Numbered from the stretch's first letter, positions 1-5,597 are shown. The stretch is DNA of 9,204 nt from an uncultured Treponema sp. (GCF_938029485.1 NZ_CALHGC010000313.1:1-9204); one strand, 5' to 3'. The notes: generated by a model from the sequence alone, not told the origin. A program made the numbers and translations.

Positions 1-490
1 CCGATGCGGAGATAGTGCCGGAGACGGTTTGTTCATCAGCGGCAGCAAGGGCAGGGGGGGGGGCAGCAGTCGGCTCCTGCGCGGCTGTCTTGCCGCTGTT
101 TCCTTTATCGTTCCGTACAACTGCCCCACTGCCGGCCTGTTTTGAAGGCTGTACAGCTGTTACCGCCGGTTCGCTTTGTGCTTTCGCGCGTTGGGATACG
201 GTTGCGCCGGATATGGTGTCGATTGTCGCACCCGATACCGCATCAGGTTTTTCTGTAGTCTCTTGCGGCTTTTTTTGACTGGAACCCGAATCAGTCTTTG
301 CTGCTGTTTCTGTCGCGGCCGACTGTGCAGGAACATCGTCGGTGCGGGGTGCAACATCTGCCGCAGGCTGTTCCTGCCGCGAAGGGGTATGCTGCGGCTT
401 TTCCGCAGCGGTCTTTGTCGTACAGGCGGTAACCGGTACGAGGAGTAATCCAAGAAGGATAAGGCAGGGCGGATAGATCGATTTTTTCAC
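1..490 (-). CDS. Partial Ala/Pro/Thr-rich lipoprotein with twin flavinylation-like motifs
   Basis: The frame is open from a GTG at 488-490 to the left edge, giving 163 codons with no stop. The N-terminus is a lipoprotein signal: KK at residues 2-3, a hydrophobic stretch at 9-20, and a VTAC lipobox that puts the lipidated cysteine at residue 23. The mature part is low-complexity (A, P, T, Q, K, S) with no visible folded domain. It contains DAVSGAT (83-89) and DTISGAT (91-97), which match the DxxSGAT motif where ApbE/Ftp enzymes attach FMN to RnfG/NqrC-type proteins. GTG is chosen because the signal peptide starts there, GGGAG lies just upstream (about 498-502), and the start overlaps the previous stop as GTGA (487-490). 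Apparent ATG-started frames here are out of phase with the signal peptide. A C10 run (plus strand G 54-63) lies in codons 143-146. The C-terminal function is outside the window. The lipoprotein call is firm; flavinylation is inference. Confidence 0.8.
   Translation of the reverse strand, partial: MKKSIYPPCLILLGLLLVPVTACTTKTAAEKPQHTPSRQEQPAADVAPRTDDVPAQSAATETAAKTDSGSSQKKPQETTEKPDAVSGATIDTISGATVSQRAKAQSEPAVTAVQPSKQAGSGAVVRNDKGNSGKTAAQEPTAAPPPALAAADEQTVSGTISAS
54..63. repeat. Ten-base poly-G (poly-C in the gene) homopolymer
   Basis: Ten consecutive G on the plus strand read as C10 inside the lipoprotein frame, encoding part of a Pro-rich segment (APPP). A one-base gain or loss would change the frame. 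Homopolymers of this length are known slip sites for phase variation in Treponema pallidum and other bacteria, and they are also common sequencing-error sites. Confidence 0.9.
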
Positions 491-831
491 GGAACACTCT
501 CCCATAATTTGTTCATTTGCCGCTCATTTATATCGTGCAATTTTTGCATCTCGTCCGCATCGGGAATCGTATACCAATACTGCAAATCCGAATCAGTCCA
601 AATTTTTTTTTGTTTGCGCGAATATTGTACCGGCGGAAGCTCAAGCGGCTCATCCGGAAGCATAAAAATCATTGGGTCGATTGAAATCATTACTTCATCA
701 GGATCGATGCTCGGCTTTTTTGTTCCGCTTAGTAAAATAATCACGGAAATAATCAACATGATAATCAGCAAACCGAGTGCAGAAGCTAGAACGATGAGCT
801 TATGCGTCCGAATCGTTTCTATGATGTTCAT
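487..831 (-). CDS. Small single-pass membrane protein between smc and lipoprotein gene
   Basis: This 114-residue protein is not recognised as a named family. It has a short N-terminal segment (residues 1-11), one strongly hydrophobic helix at about 12-35, and then a mostly hydrophilic domain rich in D, E, P and Q with a Trp/Tyr cluster (WTDSDLQYWYTIP, about 77-89). No signal peptidase site is obvious, so it is probably anchored in the inner membrane with the C-terminal part outside. The ATG at 829-831 has a perfect AGGAGG at 841-846, nine bases upstream and inside the end of smc. The first 32 bases overlap smc, and its TGA overlaps the GTG of the lipoprotein gene. The arrangement implies coupled translation. 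Whether its role relates to SMC or to the envelope cannot be told from the sequence. Confidence 0.8.
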   Translation of the reverse strand: MNIIETIRTHKLIVLASALGLLIIMLIISVIILLSGTKKPSIDPDEVMISIDPMIFMLPDEPLELPPVQYSRKQKKIWTDSDLQYWYTIPDADEMQKLHDINERQMNKLWESVP

Positions 832-3748
832 CCGGCTGTTCCTCCTGAGTTGTATGCCGCCGCTTCGGCGGCCGCGACGGAATATAGATACCTTCTTCGG
901 GTTCTACATCCTCTTCTATAAAGGTATCGGCATCTTCTTCCGCTTTCTCCTGCTTTAACAGCTCAATATCGTTATCCAATTTGATGGCAATCAGTTTGGA
1001 TACGCCCGATTCCTCCATCGTAACGCCGAGCATGGTGTTTGCGCCGAGTACCGTCTTTTTGTTATGGGTGATAACGATATATTGACTGACATTCGCAAAA
1101 CCCGACAGGGCGCTAACGAACCTGCTGACATTCTGTTCGTCCAGCGCTGCATCTATCTCGTCCAAGAGGCAGAACGGGGAAGGCTTAACCATGTAGGTGG
1201 CAAAAAGGAGCGCCACCGCCGTCATGGATTTTTCTCCACCCGAAAGCAGTCCGATGTTCTCCAGCTTTTTCCCCGGAGGCTGCGCGAAGATCTCAATACC
1301 CGACTCAAGCACTTGCTTGGGATCGGTCAGTTTAATTTCCGCCCTGCCGCCGCCGAAGAGCCGCCTAAACATATTGTGAAAGTTCTTCTTGATCTTATTA
1401 TAGGTTACAAGAAACAGCTCCGTAGACTCCGCCTTTATTTCATCCGTAATCCGCTGCAAATCCGAACGGGCTTTATCAAGGTCGTTGATTTGTCCGGTTA
1501 AAAAATCGAATCGGGTCTTTACTTCTTGGAACTCCTCCGGAGCCATCAGGTTGACGCTACCGAGGTCTTTCAGCTGTTTGCGCAGCTCGGCAAGTTCCGT
1601 CCGTAAATCCATCGAGGAAGCGGTGATTTTATACATCCGCTCTTCAAACTCCATCAATTCGCGCGAATGAGTTTCTCTAAAGTTGTCTTTGACGTTTTTG
1701 ATTTCTATTTCAAGGGTTGCCGTATCGACATAATACTTTTCGATGAGCGAATTATGTTTGGCAAGTTCCCCGTTGAGCGTTTTGAGTGTCCCTTCGTTGC
1801 TGGAAAGCTCGTTGTTGCGGGACGCGATTTCTTTTTCCAGCTGCTCGAGCGCTTCGGTCAACTGCCGGCCCTTGCGGTCAATCGACGCAATTTCTCCTTC
1901 AATTTCAAGGAGCTGTTCTTTTACCTCATCAAAGCGTTTTTGCTCCGTGTACAGCTCGTTTTCAAGTTCGCGGAGCGCGTTTTGCTGTACCGTCAATTCT
2001 TTCCGCAAAAACGCCGCTTGCTGCTCGGCAGCATCGGATTCCGCCTTCATCTTGGTTTTATGGATACGGAGATCTTCCAGCGTTTTACGGTATCCGTTTA
2101 TTTTTACCGCAAGCTGCTCATTTTCGGTGTGCAAATCCGCTATCTTATTCCGCTTTTCTTCTATTGTATTCCGATTTGCTTCGATTGTCGCGTCGATACT
2201 GCGCTTTTGAGTGATAATGCCTTCCGGCGCTAAAAAATCGTCGATAAAACTTGCAGAAGATTTTTTGTACTCCTGCAAATATGTTTCCAGCGACTCGGTT
2301 AAGCCGAGCAGCTCGGTAAACGACTGTACGGCATTTTGCGCAAACTGAGCGGTTTCTTTTTCAGTATGATCGCTGAGCGCGGCAAAGTCCGAAAAGATAT
2401 TCTTACGGCCGTTTAACAGCACCTTGATTTGGCTGATGCAGTCAAAAACCTGTTGTTCCAGCTTGCTGCGTCCCTGCGCCGAATAACCTGCTGCGGAAAG
2501 GTTCTTATCCAGTTCCGTAACGATGTCTTCGGTGATGGCGCGGAGTTCGGTTTCCATACCGGCGCGTTTTTTATCGAGTTCTTCAATCTGCTCCTGCAGC
2601 GTCATACGGGTAGTGTCGTTATCGGTAATTTTTTGCGACGCAAGCCGGAGACTTTCTTCAAAGTCGTCGATGTTTTTTTGAATATCCTGCACCTTCTTTT
2701 TAAAGTCGTGCACCTTCGCATCCTGCTCTCCGGCGTCCTCTTCAAGGTTTTCGATACGCTCTTCGATCCCCGTCTTGCGCAGCTCCAGCTGACCGAGTTT
2801 GGTTTTCAGCTCGGTTTGCCGCTCTGCCTGTAAACGCGCCTGATTTTCCTTTCCGCGCTTTTCGATGGCGAGTCCGTAAATCTCTTTTTGATGTTCGTCA
2901 AGCTTTTTTTCCAAGCTGTTGACTTCATCCATGTTCTCGGAAAGCATCGTATGGATGGAATCGATTTTGGTCTGTACGTCATCGCGCTTAGCTTTGGCTT
3001 CTTTTATGCTTTCCTCGCGCTGCGCGTAGTCGTCGGTGAATTTTTTAAGGCGCAACAGCTGGATATCGAGGTCGTGTTCAAAGATGGCATCCCGCAGTGA
3101 CCGGTGCTTGACGGTTTTTTCCGCCTGTACTTTCAGAACGTCGTAGGAGCGGCGCACCTCTCCCAATACGCCTTCCACTTGACGCATATTTTCTTGCGTT
3201 TTTTGCAGTTTGCGCTCCGCTTCGGCACGGCGGACTTTAAACCGCGTAATACCTGCCGCCTCTTCAAACAAATAGCGGCGGTCTTCCGGCTTGCTGGAAA
3301 GAATTTGGTCTATCTTTCCCTGCTCCATGACTGAATACGCCGCCTTTCCGACACCCGTATCCCAAAAAAGCTCCCGCAGCTCTTTGAGCCGCACCGGCGT
3401 ATTATTGATAAAATATTCGCTTTCTCCCGACCGGTAGAGCCTGCGCTTTATGGCAATTTCACTTACTTCAAGATTTAACAATCCGTTTTCGTTGCTGATA
3501 GTCAGCGTAACTTCCGCCACATTGAGCGCTTTCCGCGACTCGGTACCGTTAAAGATAACGTCTTCCATCTTCTTCGCACGGAGCGTTTTTGGCGCCTGCT
3601 CACCCAGCACCCACTTCATCGCATCGACGACATTGCTTTTACCGCAGCCGTTCGGGCCGAGCAAGGCGGTAATACCTTCCGCAAATTCTATCCGCGTCCT
3701 ATCCGCAAACGATTTAAATCCGAATATTTCAAGACTTTTAAGAAACAC
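800..3748 (-). CDS. smc: SMC chromosome condensation/segregation ATPase (short form)
   Basis: SMC proteins form dimeric ring ATPases, usually with ScpA and ScpB, that organise and separate the nucleoid. This 982-residue protein has the full ATPase head: N-terminal MFLKSLEIFGFKSFA, Walker A GPNGCGKS (31-38), Q-loop WVLGEQ (46-51), FEEAAGI (161-167), signature LSGGEKS (835-841), Walker B FCLLDEID with D863 and E864, and H-loop H895. Two long charged coiled coils (about 170-400 and 515-770) flank an atypical middle. The family is usually near 1,150-1,200 residues, and the Gly-rich hinge is not recognisable here (see findings). The start is GTG at 3746-3748, fixed by the conserved N-terminus; GAGGAG lies at 3761-3766, twelve bases upstream, and an in-frame TGA lies beyond it. 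The C-terminus carries a polar tail of about 45 residues after the head. It is the first gene of a three-gene operon. Confidence 0.96.
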   Translation of the reverse strand: MFLKSLEIFGFKSFADRTRIEFAEGITALLGPNGCGKSNVVDAMKWVLGEQAPKTLRAKKMEDVIFNGTESRKALNVAEVTLTISNENGLLNLEVSEIAIKRRLYRSGESEYFINNTPVRLKELRELFWDTGVGKAAYSVMEQGKIDQILSSKPEDRRYLFEEAAGITRFKVRRAEAERKLQKTQENMRQVEGVLGEVRRSYDVLKVQAEKTVKHRSLRDAIFEHDLDIQLLRLKKFTDDYAQREESIKEAKAKRDDVQTKIDSIHTMLSENMDEVNSLEKKLDEHQKEIYGLAIEKRGKENQARLQAERQTELKTKLGQLELRKTGIEERIENLEEDAGEQDAKVHDFKKKVQDIQKNIDDFEESLRLASQKITDNDTTRMTLQEQIEELDKKRAGMETELRAITEDIVTELDKNLSAAGYSAQGRSKLEQQVFDCISQIKVLLNGRKNIFSDFAALSDHTEKETAQFAQNAVQSFTELLGLTESLETYLQEYKKSSASFIDDFLAPEGIITQKRSIDATIEANRNTIEEKRNKIADLHTENEQLAVKINGYRKTLEDLRIHKTKMKAESDAAEQQAAFLRKELTVQQNALRELENELYTEQKRFDEVKEQLLEIEGEIASIDRKGRQLTEALEQLEKEIASRNNELSSNEGTLKTLNGELAKHNSLIEKYYVDTATLEIEIKNVKDNFRETHSRELMEFEERMYKITASSMDLRTELAELRKQLKDLGSVNLMAPEEFQEVKTRFDFLTGQINDLDKARSDLQRITDEIKAESTELFLVTYNKIKKNFHNMFRRLFGGGRAEIKLTDPKQVLESGIEIFAQPPGKKLENIGLLSGGEKSMTAVALLFATYMVKPSPFCLLDEIDAALDEQNVSRFVSALSGFANVSQYIVITHNKKTVLGANTMLGVTMEESGVSKLIAIKLDNDIELLKQEKAEEDADTFIEEDVEPEEGIYIPSRPPKRRHTTQEEQPDEHHRNDSDA

Positions 3749-3773
3749 CTTGTCTATTAACTCCTCAAGTCAA

Positions 3774-3805
3774 TGCCGATTTTCGTTCATTCAAGGTAAT
3801 CGGCA
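3774..3805. promoter_or_regulatory. Inverted repeat in the smc leader (possible operator)
   Basis: TGCCGATT (3774-3781) and AATCGGCA (3798-3805) are perfect 8-base inverted arms separated by 16 bases. They lie just upstream of the smc ribosome binding site (3761-3766) and downstream of the AT-rich promoter candidate, so they could be a repressor site or a hairpin in the smc mRNA leader. No regulator can be named. Confidence 0.35.
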
Positions 3806-3807
3806 AT

Positions 3808-3862
3808 CTTTTATATTCTATACTTTTTTAGGGAGATTGTGAACATCTAAAAAGAGTATTGT
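3808..3862. promoter_or_regulatory. AT-rich candidate divergent promoter region
   Basis: On the plus strand, TATACT (3819-3824) and TATTGT (3857-3862) resemble -10 boxes. On the minus strand, the reverse complement of 3811-3825 gives TATAGAATATAA, a -10-like element for smc. No convincing -35 box sits at the standard distance; the best on the plus strand is TTGTGA at 3837-3842, with a spacer that is too short. The placement between divergent operons is the main argument. Confidence 0.3.
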
Positions 3863-3928
3863 TGTTATTAAGTGCTAATCTCTAAGCAACTTGGGAAGCG
3901 TAAATTGCGCTTCATACGAGCGGCTTAG

Positions 3929-3982
3929 ATGAGCGTACTTTCTAAACCGCTTGTCGGTTCTAGCTTGACCGCTAGTCTTTAA
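3929..3982 (+). CDS. Possible 17-codon leader peptide (upstream ORF)
   Basis: ATG at 3929 opens a 17-codon frame (MSVLSKPLVGSSLTASL) that ends with TAA at 3980-3982, exactly at the base of hairpin H4. No ribosome binding site is visible in front of it, so translation is doubtful. If translated, ribosomes would open H2 and H3 and, when terminating, would cover the left arm of H4. It may equally be a chance frame in an RNA element. Confidence 0.15.
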   Translation: MSVLSKPLVGSSLTASL

Positions 3983-4009
3983 GGGCTTGTTCCAGTACGC
4001 AGGGGCAAG

Positions 4010-4026
4010 CCCTTTGTTATAAGGGG
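4010..4026 (+). promoter_or_regulatory. Ribosome binding site with overlapping anti-SD hairpin
   Basis: AAGGGG (4021-4026) lies seven bases before the GTG at 4034 and is the likely ribosome binding site of the first phage gene. CCCTT (4010-4014) can pair with AAGGG (4021-4025) across a six-base loop and mask it, but the same CCCTT is the end of the right arm of hairpin H4. The two structures exclude each other. Confidence 0.45.
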
Positions 4027-4033
4027 TTAGAAG

Positions 4034-4891
4034 GTGAACAACGAGGAAATTAAGGCGGCATTAGCCAGACTTTATTACTGCAAAATCGACTTTATAGTTA
4101 TTCAATCCGGCAAAAAATCAAGCAAGGTAAACGGATTATACAAACCTGCTACACGAGAAATCATTTTACATAATAAAAACTTTACAACAGACAATCAGCT
4201 TATGTATACGGCGATACATGAGCTTACACATCACATCTTAACAACCGAAAAAGGCGTGAAGACCTCAAAATCACATTCCGGTATTTTCTGGGCAACATTT
4301 TATGACCTCATCGACAAAGCCATCGAACTGAAGCTTTACACACGGGAAAGAAGCGACCAAACGGCCGCGCTTGTAGCAGAAGCTGTAGAAATTCAGAAAA
4401 AAATCATAGAAGCACAAAAGGAACTCGGACGGATAATCGCGAAGCTGTATGACAGCTGCCAAAATAACGGTGAGCGTATCGAAGACGTTATTGAGCATGA
4501 TTTGCAAATGACTCGCAACAAAGCAAGAGAGCTGATGAAAAACAACATGAGCGATAGCAAAGACAATGAGGAAATTGCAAAAGCGGTCAATTCTGCAAAA
4601 GACCCTATGGTCAGACATGCGGCACAGGCTGCGGCTGATAGTGGAAAAACTGTTGAGCAAGTGAAAGCAATTGCAAAACAGAAAGCAAAAGCTACTGACG
4701 ATGATCTTGGAAGTCCTGAAAAGATTGAACCGGAAGAACAGTTGAAACAAGAAGAAAGATGCCTTGAAAGGAAAATCAAGCAGCTTAGCGATCGACTTAT
4801 ACAGGTTCGGGAAACGCTGAAAAGCATGGAGGGGAATAATGATCGCATCGACAAACATCAAGTTGAGCAAAAAAGCGCAGCGCGTTTTTGA
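4034..4891 (+). CDS. Phage zinc metallopeptidase (SprT/ImmA-like HExxH) with possible HTH domain
   Basis: The 285-residue protein begins with a metallopeptidase domain. HELTH (62-66) is an HExxH zinc motif, and HSGIFW (81-86) resembles the HxxxFW segment that supplies the third zinc ligand in SprT-like enzymes. E63 would be the catalytic base. Residues about 130-170 look helical and may form a helix-turn-helix-like unit; the rest is charged and Lys/Glu-rich, probably coiled coil (235-265). Phage metallopeptidases of the ImmA type cut repressors, while SprT-like ones act on DNA-bound proteins, and the sequence does not decide between them. The start is GTG at 4034 with AAGGGG seven bases upstream. 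It is the first gene behind the structured leader. Its last 53 bases overlap the next gene, which is unusually long for this operon. The peptidase fold is well supported; the substrate is unknown. Confidence 0.8.
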   Translation: MNNEEIKAALARLYYCKIDFIVIQSGKKSSKVNGLYKPATREIILHNKNFTTDNQLMYTAIHELTHHILTTEKGVKTSKSHSGIFWATFYDLIDKAIELKLYTRERSDQTAALVAEAVEIQKKIIEAQKELGRIIAKLYDSCQNNGERIEDVIEHDLQMTRNKARELMKNNMSDSKDNEEIAKAVNSAKDPMVRHAAQAAADSGKTVEQVKAIAKQKAKATDDDLGSPEKIEPEEQLKQEERCLERKIKQLSDRLIQVRETLKSMEGNNDRIDKHQVEQKSAARF

Positions 4892-5072
4892 CTACATGAA
4901 AGATTTCGGTTCAATTACCACATTGGAGGCGTGCAACGATTTAGGTGAAACAAGATTGTCTGCACGTATTTTCGAGCTTAAAGACAAGGGTTTTGACATA
5001 TCTTTCGAATGGGTAGAGATATTAAACCGCTACAAAGAAAAATGCCGTGTAAAACGGTACTACATCGTATAG
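4839..5072 (+). CDS. Small winged helix-turn-helix phage protein
   Basis: This 77-residue protein has a helix-turn-helix at about 13-50 (KKAQRVFDYMKDFGSITTLE, then the LSARIFELKDKGFDI recognition helix and turn) and a basic wing at about 58-76 ending RVKRYYIV. It resembles the small HTH_39-type proteins common in phage early operons of Firmicutes and related hosts; their roles are mostly unproven, with transcription control of the operon the usual guess. The ATG at 4839 is supported by GGAGGGG at 4828-4834. The start lies inside the upstream peptidase gene in a different frame, so both genes use 4839-4891. The fold is recognised from the pattern of hydrophobic and basic residues, not from a search. 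Confidence 0.8.
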   Translation: MIASTNIKLSKKAQRVFDYMKDFGSITTLEACNDLGETRLSARIFELKDKGFDISFEWVEILNRYKEKCRVKRYYIV

Positions 5073-5080
5073 GCAGCAGT

Positions 5081-5275
5081 ATGAAAATGCGAAGGGTTAA
5101 AGTTTTGTACGGCGAAAATAAAGTATCGCTCTACGAGACGGAACGAGAGGGGAAAAAATTTGTCGGCACAATCAGAGAGTGTCTGTTATTCGGTATGGGA
5201 TACGGCACTGATCAAGCGGCGGAGTTACGCTACGAGATGGTGAGACTGAACCGACTAAAAAATAAATCGGAGTGA
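5081..5275 (+). CDS. Unknown small phage protein (64 aa)
   Basis: No family is recognised. The 64-residue product begins MKMRRVKVLYGENKVSLYET, looks like a small beta-rich N-terminal half followed by an alpha-helical C-terminus (about 43-62), and is basic. I chose the ATG at 5081, eight bases after the stop of the HTH gene, because the frame upstream of it (open from 5009) lies wholly inside that gene. The ribosome binding site is weak (AGG at 5071-5073), so translation may depend on ribosomes finishing the HTH gene; ATG 5087 is an alternative start. Its place in an unbroken early operon suggests a real accessory gene. Confidence 0.6.
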   Translation: MKMRRVKVLYGENKVSLYETEREGKKFVGTIRECLLFGMGYGTDQAAELRYEMVRLNRLKNKSE

Positions 5276-5282
5276 GGAATGT

Positions 5283-5597
5283 ATGAAGGGATTAAAAGAA
5301 TTGAAAGTGGTTTTTTACGGAGTTGATGATTGGGATAGACCTGTTTTCCGTGATGTCTATGAACAGGACGGTAAGTATCGGTACGGAAAAAAGTTTTTCG
5401 GTGATACCGACAACCTTTTTCGCGGATTTGAAAAACTTATGGAACGCTACAAAACAGGCGTTGATAGCCTGTGCTATTTCGGCTCTTGCTTTGGGTGTGA
5501 ACCTGACGGCGATAGCCCTGAAGAGCTTGGTGTCAAATTGATTTTTGACGCCGAGTTAACACGAAAAATTCAAGAAGGAGAAATCAATGTTGTATGA
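5283..5597 (+). CDS. Unknown phage protein (104 aa), cysteine cluster
   Basis: No family is recognised. The 104-residue acidic protein starts with a beta-strand-like segment (LKELKVVFYGVDDWDRPVF), has aromatic residues spread through 20-56, a cysteine cluster at C64, C69 and C72 within a CYFGSCFGC stretch, and a conserved-looking GDSPEELGVKLIFD near 76-89. Three cysteines without a clear fourth ligand make a zinc site possible but unproven. The ATG at 5283 has GAGTGAGG at 5270-5277, overlapping the end of the previous gene. It overlaps the following exonuclease gene by 11 bases. It probably belongs to the operon's accessory set; no role can be assigned. Confidence 0.7.
   Translation: MKGLKELKVVFYGVDDWDRPVFRDVYEQDGKYRYGKKFFGDTDNLFRGFEKLMERYKTGVDSLCYFGSCFGCEPDGDSPEELGVKLIFDAELTRKIQEGEINVV

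Larger units (their letters stand above)
3868..4026 (+). ncRNA. Candidate structured leader RNA with five hairpins and a kissing loop
   Basis: Five helices follow one another closely. H0 pairs 3870-3876 with 3885-3892 (one bulged A). H1 pairs 3895-3900 with 3908-3913. H2 pairs 3916-3929 with 3941-3954, 14 positions with one C-A mismatch and one G-U. H3 is 3960-3964 with 3971-3975, or alternatively 3955-3958 with 3968-3971. H4 pairs 3981-3993 with 4002-4014, 13 pairs including two G-U. The H2 loop contains GCGTACT (3933-3939), the exact complement of AGTACGC (3994-4000) in the H4 loop. The two G-U pairs of H4 work only in plus-strand RNA, which agrees with a 5' leader of the phage operon. It matches no riboswitch class I recognise. 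The pairings were read by eye; no folding energy was computed. Confidence 0.5.

Noticed and set aside
291..497. ATG-started minus-strand frame beginning MFREKIDL
   Set aside because: It is out of phase with the signal peptide and stops early; the GTG at 488-490 in another frame gives a proper lipoprotein signal and stays open to the window edge.
1667..2233. Long open frames on the plus strand opposite smc, including a 188-codon one here
   Set aside because: They are antisense shadows of the smc coiled-coil frame; none has a ribosome binding site or a recognisable product.
800..3748. Short SMC read as a truncated or frameshifted pseudogene
   Set aside because: Both halves of the ATPase head and both coiled coils are intact and in one frame; the short length fits spirochaetal SMCs.
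3918..3952. Hammerhead-like core (AGATGAG near 3927-3933)
   Set aside because: It resembles part of CUGAUGAG only; the GAAA core and the expected third stem are absent.
3951..3975. GGTTC in this stretch as a tRNA T-arm
   Set aside because: The five-pair T stem with a seven-base loop does not form, and no acceptor or anticodon arms surround it.
3981..4020. Hairpin H4 read as a rho-independent terminator
   Set aside because: The stem is strong but is followed by TGTTAT, not a run of T, and it lies seven bases before a ribosome binding site.
4271..4870. Minus-strand frame of 199 codons opposite the peptidase gene
   Set aside because: It is a shadow of the plus-strand gene, rich in Phe, Leu and Ser as expected from the reverse of Lys/Glu-rich sequence, with no start signal.
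5009..5080. ATG at 5009 as the start of the 64-residue protein
   Set aside because: The extension lies wholly inside the HTH gene in another frame and has no good ribosome binding site; ATG 5081 lies just after the HTH stop.
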